In this document: positions 23,705-35,752 of the stretch, one piece after another
Numbering within the stretch: the first letter of the stretch is position 1
Layout: each line of letters opens with the position of its first letter
Assembly (NCBI RefSeq): GCF_047511655.1
Contig: NC_133403.1
Span: 14,195,014 to 14,259,013 of the forward strand
Source of the DNA: Castor canadensis
Taxonomy: Eukaryota; Chordata; Mammalia; Rodentia; Castoridae
Reading direction: 5' to 3'
Length of the DNA: 64,000 bases
The notes under the pieces: model-generated
What the model was told of the DNA's origin: nothing
What the model saw: only the letters and a program-made list of their open reading frames with translations
Database searches by the model: none
Position numbers and translations under genes: made by a program

Positions 23705-23915
23705 CTAGTGTCTTTTTTTTGGATGGACCTTGCAGTGCTACTGCACAGCAGGAGTGCTACCCACTTGAGCCATACACCTCGAGTCCATTTTGCTATGGTT
23801 ATTTTTAGAGATGGGGTCTCATGAACTATTTGCCTGAGCTAATCTCGAACCTCAATTCTCCTATCTCAGCCTCCCAAGTAGCTAGGATTACAGGCATGAG
23901 CCACAGGTGCCTGGC
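23705..23915 (-). repeat. Dimeric B1/ID-type SINE
   Basis: Diverged reversed ID half, then GATTACAGGCATGAGCCACA. Confidence 0.8.
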
Positions 23916-23924
23916 TTAATGTCT

Positions 23925-24000
23925 CTGTTTGGATGGTACTGGAGTTTCAGTCTTATGCTTGCTAGGCAGGCCCTCTACCACTTAAGCCACATCCCAAGTT
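23925..24000 (-). repeat. ID-type SINE
   Basis: GGATGGTACTGGAGTTTCAG, CTACCACTTAAGCCACATCC. Confidence 0.8.
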
Positions 24001-24037
24001 CTTTTTTGCTTTAGTTACTTCTCAAAAAGTTTCCTGT

Positions 24038-24135
24038 TTTTTTTTTTTTTTTTTTTTGTGGTGCTAGAGTTTGAACTGAGGACTTTATAGTAGCTAGGCA
24101 GGGGTACTAACAGTTGTATCATGCTGCCAGCCCTC
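24038..24135 (-). repeat. ID-type SINE
   Basis: A long T run, GTGGTGCTAGAGTTTGAACT, TAGCTAGGCAGGGGTAC. Confidence 0.8.
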
Positions 24136-24164
24136 CCTCCCTCTTTCTCTCTCTTTCCTTCCTT

Positions 24165-24250
24165 CTTTCTTTTGGTAGTACTGAGGTTTGAATTTGGGGC
24201 CTCACACTTGCTAGGCAGGTGCTTTACCATTTGCATCACTGTCAGTCCCG
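24165..24250 (-). repeat. ID-type SINE
   Basis: TTTGGTAGTACTGAGGTTTG, GCTAGGCAGGTGCTTTACC. Confidence 0.85.
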
Positions 24251-24415
24251 CTTTAGTTATTTTTGTAAAATTTTGTTATATTATCGTTGTATTATGAGCC
24301 ATTTACAAAAGTTCTTACAATGTATCATAGTTGAATTCACCCCCTCAGTAATAAATGAGCCACTGTTTGTCAAACATTTAAATGTTCAACTACAGATTAG
24401 TTGGGTTCATAACTT

Positions 24416-24598
24416 TTTTCCCCTGCAGTACTGGAGTTTCAACTCAGGGTCTCATGCTTGCTAGGCAGGCACTCAATCCCTTGAGCCACTCCTCCAGCTA
24501 GTTGTTTTTTTGCATAAGGTTTTGCACTTATGCCTGGACCAAGATCCTCTTATTTACACTTCCCTGGATGATAGGTGTGTGCCACTGTGTCCAGGATG
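24416..24598 (-). repeat. Dimeric SINE, eroded B1-like half
   Basis: CTGCAGTACTGGAGTTTCAA, CTAGGCAGGCACTCAATCCC, then a worn GATAGGTGTGTGCCACTGTG. Confidence 0.75.
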
Positions 24599-24617
24599 TT
24601 ATTAGGGGGATCCTGTG

Positions 24618-24860
24618 AACTTTTTTTTTGGTGGGACTGGGGTTTAAACCCAGGGCTTTGTAGTTGCAAAGCAGGCGTTCTACCACTTGAGTCACACCTC
24701 CAGTCCACTTTGCTCTAGTTATTTTGGAGATGGGGTGGGGGGTATCCTTGTGAACTATTTGCCATTTGCCTGGGCTGGCCTCAAACTGCAATCCTTAACC
24801 TGATCTCAGCCTCCTAAGTAGTAGCTAGGTTTACAGGTGTGAGCCACCAGTGCCTGCCTG
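24618..24860 (-). repeat. Dimeric B1/ID-type SINE
   Basis: TTTGGTGGGACTGGGGTTTA to TTACAGGTGTGAGCCACCAG. Confidence 0.85.
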
Positions 24861-24907
24861 AAAATTATGATGCTAATTTTGTGATACATAACTTCTCTCT
24901 CACTCTC

Positions 24908-25115
24908 TCTTTTTTTTTTTTTTTTTTTTTTTTTTGCAGTACTGGGGTTTGAACTCAGGTCTTTATGCTTGCTAAGTAGGCACTCTACACCTTAAAGCCA
25001 TGCCTCCAGCCCTCGAGAACTTTTTGCCTGGACTAGCCTCGAACTGCGATCCTTCCAATTTCAGCCTCCCCAGTAGCTGAGATTACAGGCGTGAGACACT
25101 GTGCCTGGCCTAATG
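24908..25115 (-). repeat. Dimeric B1/ID-type SINE
   Basis: A T run of about 26, GCAGTACTGGGGTTTGAACT, ending GATTACAGGCGTGAGACACT. Confidence 0.88.
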
Positions 25116-26564
25116 TCTCCATTTTTACTTTAAGAAATTCTATTCCAAATCTACTCTTACCATTTACAGGCTGGTGGTTCTTTAGTGTTAGGAACCCTGG
25201 GGGGCTTGTTAAAGCCCAGATTACTGGGGGTGGGCACAGATAGACGACATGTGGAGAACCACTGCCCCAAAGTGTCCACTACATAAAACAGGATAGTGCC
25301 ACTAAGTATCTATTCTTTTTGTATCATTCTTGAGGAATGAATACACTGCCACACAAATCATGTTCTCTGTCCTGTGGTTCTCATGAGGAAGCCTGGTTAA
25401 GGTGGCTGGTGCAGTGACTAAGTGCTTCAAAATGCAAAGAAAACAGACTCTTCTTTTGGGAGACCCTTATTAGTGTGACAGGTCTGCTAGCAAATCTAGT
25501 GGAGTGTCACTTTGATATTTCACAAGGTACTTTTAGCGCTATAGCTTTCACCTGCCACTCAAGAGTCAGGGCTAGAAAGATGAGTATCATGGCCCAATTG
25601 TGGACAAGAGATAGGCTATGGGGGAATTGACCCTGCTATTTAGAGGTATACTTTATCTGCTGCAGCCAAACCTACTGTCTGGCAGAAGTTAATCCTGCCC
25701 TAAAATGCTTTTACCTTCCCAGAGACTAAAGGGAGCCAAGGTTAATGCTCTTAGTGATTAACATGCCTGACAAAATTCACAAAAAAGATGAGGAAGAAAG
25801 GTGAGCATCTACTTCTACCTTCACAGCCTCCTGGGCGAAGGGACTAAAAAGATGGGCTTGGATGAAGATGAGGCTTGTCACAGGTGTTAACAACACAGTG
25901 TTTTAGACTTGAGTGGAAACATTTCCATAAGCAAAATACAATGAAATACTTTGATCCTTTAAGACCTCTCAGACCACTGTGGACACCTCTAGCACCTGGC
26001 CCCAGCAAACAGGAGTCTTTTTAGTTTCCTCTACCAAAAGGGTCTCCAGTGTGTAATTTCTAGTTTATTCCTGCTGCAGCTAAGCAGTTATCTCACCTTT
26101 CTCTAATGTCCCTGTGTCTCAAGGTACCCCTTACCTCACGCCCAGGCTCTGCAATTTGGGACTTTAGGGACAACACTCCTTAGTGCTGTGAATCAGTCCC
26201 CAAACCTGTGTTCCAGGGGGCTAGGCTGGTCATACACTAGAAAATGGCATTCTGGGTCTAAAGTGCCTGAGTCCTCAGACTACTTTGTCACTGATGTATA
26301 ATTTTGAGACATTCAATGTATACTGAGTTCAGAGAGTTTCTGTGATCAGCAAAAATGACATGATCTAGGTTAATTTTTTATATTCTAAATGACTAAGCTA
26401 TAATTCAGTCTAGATGTAGGAACAGATAAGATATAGAAGAAAACAAGCATAGTAAAAGATAAATTGTAAGAGACAGACAGTGGAAATATGGATAACTACT
26501 TTAAAATTCCTTCGATTTTTCAGAGTAATTAAAAACTGTTGTTACAGGAACAAAGGAGTCAGGT

Positions 26565-26745
26565 TTGGTGGCTCACAGCTATAATCCCAGCTACTTAGGA
26601 TCGTGGTACAAGGCCAGCTTGGGCAAAAGTTAGTGAGACTCCATCTCAACAAAGCAAGACTGGCAGAACTGTAAATGGTAGAGTCCCTGCCTAACAAGGG
26701 TGAGGACTGAGTCGACCCCCCAGTACTGCCCAAAAAACCAAATAA
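26565..26745 (+). repeat. Dimeric B1/ID-type SINE
   Basis: GGTTTGGTGGCTCACAGCTA to CCCCCAGTACTGCCCAAAAA. Confidence 0.85.
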
Positions 26746-26799
26746 AGCAAAAAAGTGCTCAGATGGAAGGGAGTGGGGGTGGGGGGGGGCAAAGAAAAG

Positions 26800-26900
26800 A
26801 GGAGAGGTAGTGGTGGTGTGTGGCTCAAGTGGTAGAGTGTTTGCCTAGAAAGCACAAGGCCTGAGTTTAAACCCCAGTACCACCAAAAACAAAAGGAAAG
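26800..26900 (+). repeat. ID-type SINE
   Basis: GTGTGGCTCAAGTGGTAGAG to CCCCAGTACCACCAAAAAC. Confidence 0.88.
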
Positions 26901-26918
26901 GGGAAGGAGTGACGGGGG

Positions 26919-26920
<2 letters not shown>

Positions 26921-26954
<34 letters not shown>

Positions 26955-26955
26955 A
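26921..26955. repeat. (GA)n microsatellite
   Basis: About 14 GA units with a GGGAGA break, close to a SINE tail. Confidence 0.9.
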
Positions 26956-27929
26956 TGAGAATAGCAGTGACATCCTTGCCACAGCTGGACTCTCAGAGTT
27001 GAGGTGCACCCTGATGGGACTTCAGCCTGCCTTGTAAGGCTAGCTTTAGGAGGCACTCAGTCAGGACCTACATCATGTAACTCCAGGGGCACTCTGGCCT
27101 CTGTCTAGCTCTCTGTGATGTAGCACCACCTTTTTTCAGGGGCCTGTCTGGACATCCCATTGGTCCTTGCTCACTAAGGTCTTCTTAAATGCTTCCAGCC
27201 TCCATAGTCACCTGAGCCAACATTTCAGGATGTAAAACTACCTGTGAGAACAGCTGAGCTCCTTATTAAGGCAATTGCCACATCTTGGGCTTGGCCTTTC
27301 TCTGCGGCTCCTCCTAGCCACCTTTAGACTGTATTCACACACAGTGATTTCCTGGTTTGGCATCACTGTGTTCCTTCCCTTACCAACCAGTAAAGAGCCC
27401 CTGACTCTCAGAATTCAGTATGGTAAGGCTGCCTTGCTCTTTACCAACTTCCAGTTCTGACACTGCCTTACTCTTTGGTGCCTGCTGTGCCCTCTGCCTC
27501 CTCTAACACTGTGTACATTCTTTGCTTGCTGTTTACCTGTTTCCTGCCTCCAAGCTGCTAGACATCAAAGACTGAGTCTTATTCATCTTTCTTTCCTACC
27601 TGGCACTAGGAAGTACTCAATGCTGACTAAAAGAATGATGAAAAAACTGACCCTCATGTCAACCCCAGATACTTGCCTACACCACACATAGGTACAGGTG
27701 ATATTGGTGTGGCTTTTCCCTGCTAGACTGGATGCTCCCTGGAGACCACACTTAAATTTGTCTTTTCTTAGTTCTGACCCCATACCTAGCAGACTATGTA
27801 ACACATCTGAACTAAGACAAGGAAGAAAATGGGGGAAAATTGGAAACCACCAATGGGCCTAAGGAAAATGGCCTATGAATGGAATTGTGAAAACAGAAAA
27901 GTGACGAAAGCTGCTCAGCTCAACCTTCT

Positions 27930-28110
27930 AATCCAGGAGTCAGCAAACCTGTTCTGTGAAAGGTCAGAGAGAAGCATCTCAGGACTTTTGAACCACTGGG
28001 GTCTCTGTCCTGACTACCCCTATCTGCTGTCATATAGCCAAAGCAGCCACAACTTTTTTTTTTTTTTTTTAACATAGGTGGCAGGCTGACTTGGGTTTAA
28101 CCAATCTGCC
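27930..28110 (+). repeat. MER5-like hAT DNA transposon fossil
   Basis: It opens with CCAGGAGTCAGCAAACCTGT and has GGTCTCTGTCCTGACTACCC, GCCAAAGCAGCC and a closing GGTGGCAGGCTGACTTGGG, the layout of short MER5/Charlie elements. A T run of about 18 lies inside. Non-autonomous and old. Confidence 0.55.
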
Positions 28111-28525
28111 TTATGCAGACACTGGGAGAGCAAGGCCTGAACCTCCTGAAGGAGGTACTCTTGAGAAAAAAAAACTGCTGTACGGCACAGCTCAGAGGAC
28201 CCAGGAAGGAAACTCTGTGGGGATTGACTTTGCATCACGCAACTAACCATCCATGGCAAATGCAACAGACTCTACATCTGCATAGCTGCCAGGACTCTCT
28301 TCCTCAGTGCCCTGACCACACTGATCAGGATGGTTTACTACTGCCTACCTCTTGTACAGTGGACGTGAACTTCCTCAGAGCCTCGTTTCTCTAGGCACAT
28401 CCTGAGTCAACACTGACAGAACACCTCTACCAGCAGTCCAGTTTAGAAAATTTGGGGTCTTTACTCCATTCACTTTAATTCATGGCTTTTCACCACCACT
28501 GTCTTCATCCAAGTCGCCAGCCCCA

Positions 28526-28606
28526 GGCTGGAGTTGTGGCTCAAGTGGTAGAGTGCCTGACTAGCAAGTGTGAGGTTCTGAGTTCAAATCCCAGTAATGC
28601 CAAAAC
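28526..28606 (+). repeat. ID-type SINE
   Basis: GGAGTTGTGGCTCAAGTGGT to AAATCCCAGTAATGCCAAAA. Confidence 0.88.
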
Positions 28607-30067
28607 CAAAAATCAAAGTAAGACAAAAACAAACCAAAAACTTAAACAAGGCTTCAGTCCCTTTGCTAGGGAAGAGCAGACCTCAACTGGTCTTCAGCCT
28701 ACTTCTCAATTGACCTTCCCTCAATTCAGTCCCCTCTGCTCTGATACTAGATTTTTTCTGAAAGCTCCCTTTTATTCCTCCAAACTATTAGTATCTCTTC
28801 TGTAAGAACTCCCTCCCAGCTCACAGGCTGCTTGGCTTTTAGGGTTCTCTGCTCTGAGGCTGTGCTGTCAGGTCTATTCTTGGCTCCTGTCTACTTCTCC
28901 CTGATTCTTTGTTCTTAGTTGACAGGGAGTTGGAAGCCTATAAACTGCAACGCAGGGCTTCCTTAGTGGCTGGCTTCAGGTGATATCCTACCAATGGTGG
29001 ACACTGACAGGGAAAGTCGTTATTTCCTTTTTCTGCTTCCAAGTGACACTTGCAGTACAAGCTTCAGGAGCAGCTCAGGCTTTTCAGGAAGGTAGCCTAG
29101 ATTACTGACGGTGGCTTTAAATCCCCAGGATCCTCCTGAGTCACTGTATATAGGGGCAGACCCCATTTTCTCCTCAGCACTGGTGGTAACGCTAACAGAT
29201 GTGGTTACATGAGCTCCCCCAGCACCCATACTTGATCAAGGACCTGTTTAATACCTTTTCCCCTTTTACTACTTTAGCTGGAGACCAAGGACGGCTTCCT
29301 GTAGTGAACAATCTGTGGGCAATACCACTTTCCCCTTTTTTGCTCTATCCCTTCTAGCCTCTTCTGATCATGGCTCCCATTTGAAACACTTGGAGTGGCT
29401 TCTGCTTTCCAGTCTGGATACCACAAGGAACGCTCAGCTTGAACTATTGCCTCCAGACCCCAATATACGATAATAGAAAGAATAGAACAGGAGAGAACAG
29501 AGAAGCAAAATCTACCTAACAGAAAGCATCCGAAGAGAATCACTGCAGAAACTGCTCTTCTAAACTACACTGTAACTTACTGTTACAACACAACCTTGAT
29601 GTCACCTTGGCCACTTGTCTACAGTATCCACAGACATGACTGCCTGTGAAATGACATGTCTAGCCCCTCAAATGCTGCTTGTCTAAAGCATTTCCTTAGC
29701 AATTGCTTTGGCCCTTGTCCACAATGCTTTACTTCACGTTCATTTACAGAGTTCTAATATAAGCCCTGTTTTTTTCTCCTTTTACCATATACTCTCTAAA
29801 ATTCAGATGTTTTCTTCCTTTGTACACTTGTTTTCTTAATTTACCAATACTGTCTCTTTATCCCCCACCCCTCATAACCTAAGCTCATGCAGCTTCCATG
29901 CAGGTTCATATAATATATATAAAGGCAGGCTAGCCTTTGCCTCCAAAAACAAACAAAAAAAGCTCCACCAAAAACCAAAAACACCCCAAAAACCCAGCTT
30001 TAAGTCCTTTTCTTCCTAAATGACAAAGTTTCACTGTAGCTATTATACTAAAAATAGCCACCTCAAT

Positions 30068-30073
30068 TTTAAT
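30068..30073 (-). terminator. MAPK1: Candidate poly(A) signal of a short MAPK1 isoform
   Basis: If the donor after the stop in exon 8 is skipped, the transcript reads into minus-strand sequence with ATTAAA about 265 bases past the TAA. Human MAPK1 has such a short 3' UTR form with a similar motif. Orthology is only inferred. Confidence 0.3.
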
Positions 30074-30325
30074 TTCTTATCAACTTCCCATGTCATGGTA
30101 ATCTACAGGTCAATATGGATTGGCAGAAATTAAAGAATTCCAGGTGTATCTTTTGAACAATCATGGAAGATGAAGTGTAATTTCTGTAGTTTTAAATCAT
30201 GAAGTAATCAGTATAAAAGCTATTTTCAACAGAGGAGGAATGCAGTGAATTCTTTTTTCTTTCTAATGATATTTAAATTACATGCTCTCCCTCACTAGGG
30301 TTAACTGTATACTTAATTCAGATAC

Positions 30326-30487
<162 letters not shown>

Positions 30488-30591
30488 TTATTACACTTAA
30501 GGTAGTAATTTACTGATTCATAAAACGACTCTGCCTTATATTCTGAAATTTATACAATAAGACTGGTGTCTCATAAAACATAAGAGTCCCA

Positions 30592-30668
30592 GGACAGGGG
30601 TGCAGCTCAGTGATGCAGCACTTGCCTTACATGTGCAATGCCCTGGGTTCTATTCCCAGCACTATATA
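30592..30668 (+). repeat. ID element
   Basis: GGGGTGCAGCTCAGTGATGC, GGGTTCTATTCCCAGCAC. Confidence 0.85.
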
Positions 30669-30674
30669 AAAACA

Positions 30675-30760
30675 AAAATGGACTGGGAGTATGAGTGTAT
30701 AGAAATAACACAATGAAACTCCTTTATATAATTAATATATGCTAATGAAGTCTAAAAACA
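30675..30760 (+). repeat. L1 3' end fragment
   Basis: ACACAATGAAACTCCTTTAT and ATTAATATATGCTAATGAAG resemble the terminal sequence of the L1 piece at 43978-44192. Confidence 0.45.
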
Positions 30761-30917
30761 AAAAAAACAGATTCGAGAGTTGAGTAAAATCATTTTGAAT
30801 ATTCTCTAAACTTATCACAAATCCCAGAATAATTTCCAAATATTTTAAATGTTGCAATAACAGAAATGTACCATTGAGGGGGTAGTAGTATGTTTATACA
30901 ATCTAAAACATGAATCT

Positions 30918-31112
30918 AAGCCAGGCGCCAGTGGCTAACGCCTGTAATCCTAGCAACTCAGGAGGCAGAGATCAGGAGGATCACAATTTGAAGCAAGCTT
31001 GCATCAAAAAGAAAGAACCCTACTTACAAAAATTTAGATATAGAACTAGGGGTATGGCTCAAGAGGTAAAGCACTTGCCTAGCAAGTGCCCCCAAGTTCA
31101 AACCCCAGTACT
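30918..31112 (+). repeat. Dimeric B1/ID-type SINE
   Basis: AGCCAGGCGCCAGTGGCTAA to CAAACCCCAGTACTACCACC, followed by a short (AAAT)n tail. Confidence 0.88.
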
Positions 31113-31186
31113 ACCACCATCAAAATAAATAAATAAATAAGATATAGAATGTAAGACTGGGAAAGAAAACACTCTCCCCCAAAATT

Positions 31187-31270
31187 TGGGGTGGTGGGGC
31201 CGTTTTGGGGATTGAACTCAGGTCATACTTCTAGGCAAACAGTCTCCTGCTAGAGCCACACTCCCAGTCT
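31187..31270 (-). repeat. ID-type SINE, diverged
   Basis: GGGGATTGAACTCAGGTCAT, CTAGAGCCACACTCCCAGTC. Confidence 0.7.
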
Positions 31271-31298
31271 AAAAAAATATTTTTAAAGAATTTTTTGA

Positions 31299-33065
31299 CA
31301 CAAGAGGCCACGAATAGCCAAGGCAATACTCAGTCAAAAGAACAATGCAGGCGGTATCACAATACCTGACTTCAAACTATATTACAAAGCAATAACAATA
31401 AAAACAGCATGGTACTGGCACAAAAACAGACAGGAAGACCAGTGAAACAGAATAGAGGACCCAGATATGAAGCCACACAACTATAAGCAACTTATCTTTG
31501 ACAAAGGAGCTAAAAATATACGATGGAGAAATAGCAGCCTCTTCAACAAAAATTGCTGGGAAAACTGGTTAGCAGTCTGCAAAAAACTGAAACTAGATCC
31601 ATGTTTATCACCCTATACCAAAATTAACTCAAAATGGATCAAGGATCTTAATATCAGACCCCAAACTCTTAAGTTGATACAAGAAAGAGTAGGAAATACT
31701 CTGGAGTTAGTAGGTATAGGTAAGAACTTTCTCAATGCAACCCCAGCAGCACAGCAACTAAGAGATAGCATAGATAAATGGGACCTCATAAAACTAAAAA
31801 GCTTCTGTTCATCAAAAGAAATGGTCTCTAAACTGAAGAGAACACCCACAGAGTGGGAGAAAATATTTGCCAACTATACATCAGACAAAGGACTGATAAC
31901 CAGAATATACAGGGAACTTAAAAAACTAAATTCTCCCAAAACTAATGAACCAATAAAGAAATGGGAAGTGAACTAAACAGAACTTTCTCAAAAGAAGAAA
32001 TTCAAATGGCCAGAAAACACATGAAAAAATGCTCACCATCTCTAGCAATAAAGGAAATGCAAATTAAAACCACACTAAGATTCCACCTCACCCCTGTTAG
32101 AATAGCCATCATCAGCAACACCACCAACAACAGGTGTTGGCGAGGATGCGGGTAAAAAGGAACCCTCTTACACTGTTGGTGGGAATGTAGACTAGTACAA
32201 CCACTCTGGAAAAAAATTTGGAGGCTACTTAAAAAGCTGGACATCGATCTACCATTTGATCCAGCAATACCACTCTTGGGGATATACCCAAAAGACTGTT
32301 ATTCCAGAGGCACCTGCACATCCATGTTTATTGCAGCACTATTCACAATAGCCAAGTTATGGAAACAGCCAAGATGCCCCACCACTGACGAATGGATTAA
32401 GAAAATGTGGTATCTATACACAATGGAATTTTATGCAGCCATGAAGAAGAACGAAATGTTATCATTCGCTGGTAAATGGATGGAATTGGAGAACATCATT
32501 CTGAGTGAGGTTAGCCTGGCTCAAAAAAAACCAAAAATCGTATGTTCTCCCTCATATGTGGACATTAGATCAAGGGCAAACACAACAAGGGGACTGGACT
32601 ATGAGCACATGATAAAAGCGAGAGCACACAAGGGAGGGGTGAGGATAGGTAAGACACCTAAAAAACTAGCTAGCATTTGTTGCCCTTAACGCAGAGAAAC
32701 TAAAGCAGATACCTTAAAGCAACTGAGGCCAATAGGAAAAGGGGAACAGGTACTAGAGAAAAGGTTAGATCAAAAAGAATTAACCTAGAAGGTAACACCC
32801 ATGCACAGGAAATCAATGTGAGTCAATGCCCTGTATAGCTATCCTTATCTCAACCAGCAAAAACCCTTGTTCCTTCCTATTATTGCTTATACTCTCTCTA
32901 CAACAAAATTAGAAATAAGGGCAAAATAGTTTCTGCTGGATATTGGGGGGGGGGAGAGGGAGGGGGCGGAGTGGGTGGTAAGGGAGGGGGTGGGGGCAGG
33001 GGGGAGAAATGAACCAAGCCTTGTATGCACATATGAATAATAAAAGAAAAATGGAAAAAAAAAAA
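31299..33065 (+). mobile_element. Young 5'-truncated L1, antisense in MAPK1 intron 7
   Basis: About 1.77 kb with the C-terminal part of ORF2, a G-rich 3' UTR and an A-rich tail. Target-site duplications AAAGAATTTTTTGA lie at 31285-31298 and 33066-33079. Frames at 31467-31976 (169 codons) and 32276-32689 (137 codons) are adjacent pieces of the ORF2 end, broken by a stop and frame changes, so the copy is dead. From about 32345 it matches the copy at 7443-8157 almost base for base. It opposes MAPK1 transcription, the usual tolerated orientation. Confidence 0.95.
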
Positions 33066-33074
33066 AAAGAATTT

Positions 33075-33275
33075 TTTGAGATAAGGTCTTATTATTATTC
33101 TCATGTACGCGCATGAACGTTTATGTGTGTGTGTATATATATATATGCACACATATATACATACATATATACCATATATATATATACGGCTCAGGCTGGC
33201 CTCAAACTCATGATCCTCTTGCCTCAGTCTTCCAAGTGCTGACATTATAGTTGTGTGCCAAGATACCCAGCTACG
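33075..33275 (-). repeat. B1-like SINE with embedded (TG)n/(TA)n repeat
   Basis: GAGATAAGGTCTTATTATTA, then TGTGTGTGTATATATATATA at about 33125-33190, then GGCTCAGGCTGGCCTCAAAC to a reversed B1 start. A microsatellite has grown inside the element. Confidence 0.7.
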
Positions 33276-34495
33276 TTTTGATTTTTAAATGTCCACAACT
33301 AAAGCGTTATAGGACTAAACTGTCAATCAGTGGATGCACAGATCTCAGATCTCACCCACCTAATCCTCACACAAGGCTTTTATTGAGAGGACATGTGAAC
33401 CCCAAACACTGCACTATACTTTGGCCACACACAATGGAAAGAGGAGTCATGTCTACAAGAAGGGAACAAGTAGCGCTTCCTGAAAATAGCTCTATGTGAT
33501 GTCCTACATATGTCATCCGCTGCACTAGTTCACTGATTAGGACACCAGTACCTTAGGAAATCCCCAGCTCGCAAAGCTGGGAAGAGACCTGACCCTCATA
33601 TTCCCACCTATTTTGTGTCACTGTGTTGTAGATTTCTCTGCAAGCTACTGCAAATATTTGTTTGGGGGAAGGGGTGGATGTGGACATGGGGTGGGACTGA
33701 TTAATACTTCTTCATTTTGATTTCTATCGTCTTTATCAGCTTAGCTTTGATAGTTTTTTTCCTTTCCTTTTCCATTTTGTTCCTTAATTTTAACATCTCC
33801 TTCTTGTTCTGTCCTTTAAGAGTAGAATGTGAAGATTTTATTTTCTAATCACACAGAAACCCCTAATAGAACAATCTAAACTTTGGCTTATGTTGCATTT
33901 TTCTTTGCTATACTCCAGAGAATAAAGGCTAAAACTCAACCCACAGAGGGACCAGACGGAAGATAGTGGGACTGCCCTGGAAAGAACATGATACAAAGTA
34001 CATTCAGTCTGCTCTAAAGAGATGCACACCCAACTCTGAACTCATAATCTCTCACAACAGACTCTGTGTCCTGTCTTCAAGGAACCACACAACCAACACA
34101 GTCACCAAGCAATGGTATAAAACATGCAGGTGACTTCTCTTCATTCTGCATACTGTCCCATGGGTTCAGGTGTCTCTTGCTGCCAAGGACCATGACAATC
34201 TACAGCCTTAGACCCTTACCCTCTCCATGCTCTAGTGGTGTAGCTGTTCTCCTTTGTCCATGCATTTCCTTGGCCCCCACCTCCTACAGGTGGTTGGAAG
34301 TTTTTTGAGGTAAACAGAAAGGGGTAGGGGCAAGGGTTCTGAGTTATCTCCCACAGTGCTTACCCTCAAGCCAGACAAGGCAGGTGTGTTAGAAGGACAA
34401 GGTATACCATCATGCAGTCTAAGCAGGATGTGGTTGGGCCCACTTCATAGTTGGTCTACAGCTATGAAGAAGCAGTCAGGAGCATGGGCTCTTAC

Positions 34496-34605
34496 CTCAT
34501 CACTTGGGTCATAATACTGCTCCAGATATGGGTGGGCCAGAGCCTGTTCGACTTCAATCCTTTTGTGAGGGTTGAATGTCAGCATTTTGTCCAATAAGTC
34601 CAGAG
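34496..34605 (-). CDS. MAPK1: MAPK1 exon 7 (residues 287-322, with split codon 286)
   Basis: The exon is 110 bases, starting with two bases of Ala286 after the acceptor CTCTTTGTAG and ending GATGAG before the donor GTAAGAGCC. It encodes [20 protein letters not shown] and [16 protein letters not shown]. The HKR motif ends the kinase core. Asp318 and Asp321 in YDPSDE form the common-docking site that binds the D-motifs of MEK, phosphatases and substrates; Glu322 is the residue altered in some human tumours. All are conserved here. Confidence 0.99.
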
Positions 34606-35708
34606 CTACAAAGAGAAAAGTTTTGCAGTGGTGAGAAGTAGTAGTCACTAAAATACTTTCCATTTCCTGTTTAAGTAAACTGAACCATAAGACTATAATA
34701 GAGGGAAGCATCACTGTGGCGTGAGAACCCAGCACACTGAATACTTACTGAATCTTTTGAAACTATGTCAATGTAGGTACTGGACATCTGACAACTGTAG
34801 ATTCCAATGCTCAGAAAGGTAGAGTGGTCAGCCAAAGGTTAAAAGTGGAAGATTGGAATTTAAACCCAATCTGTAAAATCTGAACATTTCCTAAATCACT
34901 ACTCTGCTTTAAAGGTATCAAAAGCAAAGTACTTCTCTCACATCAACTTCAAAGTTATTTTTGCATTGGTCATTTTGTTTCTCAACACACAGAAAAGGCC
35001 TGCAAGGCCACAGAAGAAAACAGTTGTCTTTTCTGTTCTGGCTGAAAGTCATGTGTGACCCACAGGCCCCAAGTCTACCCTGCAGGCTTGGAGTCTTTCT
35101 GCAGAGCCCAAAGCTGAAAGCACTCTTTTGGCTTGGCCAGTCATCAACAGCTGAGTGCTCTTTCATGTTAGGAGTCCAGCAGTAAAGAATGGGACACTGA
35201 GAATGGGACAAGGGGGCAGACAGAGAACAGGATGCTCTGCTGGGTATCTGACACTAGTGTCTAGGCTCCCCCTCAAGTCAAGAAGATGGGCAAATGGCAA
35301 GGCTAACAGTGCTTAGGATAAAGAATCGGGGAAATGATAAAAGCCTTCCTGGGTTAGCAGGAGCAGGCATTCATGAGAAAGAATGTATGCCACTTGCAGG
35401 CAGCAAAAAGGGATTATTTTAAAACCATTTCATGTTTTATTTAATAATGACCAGCCCAGTGGGTGTCAACTTAAGGAGGTCCTTCCTTCAAATTACACCA
35501 TAACAGGAGCCTCAAGATACAGAATAAGAAAGGAGCTACAAAAATCCTCTCTTAGATCCTAGCTCACAGACCCTCCAGGACTCCTGAAAAACCTAAGACT
35601 CAAGTCTAAAAACCTACTGCAAGTCTGAAAAACTAACAGCCAGTAAAGAATATTCATTTTTAGAGACTACAAACAACAGGAAGAAAACAAAAAATATGGG
35701 CATCTACT

Positions 35709-35752
35709 TTTTTGTTTTTTGGAAGTACTGGTGTTTGAACTCAGGGCCAGCT
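35709..35752 (-). repeat. ID-type SINE fragment
   Basis: TTTTTTGGAAGTACTGGTGT TT... to CAGGGCC; only the 3' half of the monomer remains. Confidence 0.65.

Larger units (their letters stand above)
22925..30325 (-). other. MAPK1: MAPK1 intron 8 (within the 3' UTR)
   Basis: About 7.4 kb between the donor GTATCT after the stop codon and the acceptor CTACAG. It holds a compound (AC)n repeat, a dense SINE block (23705-25115), further SINEs, a (GA)n repeat and a MER5-like fossil. I recognise nothing in 25120-26560, 26960-27925, 28110-28520 or 28610-30325. An intron after the stop within 55 bases should not trigger nonsense-mediated decay. Confidence 0.85.

Noticed and set aside
31467..32689. L1 ORF2 pieces as functional genes
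   Set aside because: They are broken by stops and frame changes and lack the endonuclease and most of the reverse transcriptase.
32898..33245. A 115-codon frame rich in proline and phenylalanine
   Set aside because: It is antisense to the G-rich L1 3' UTR and a microsatellite.
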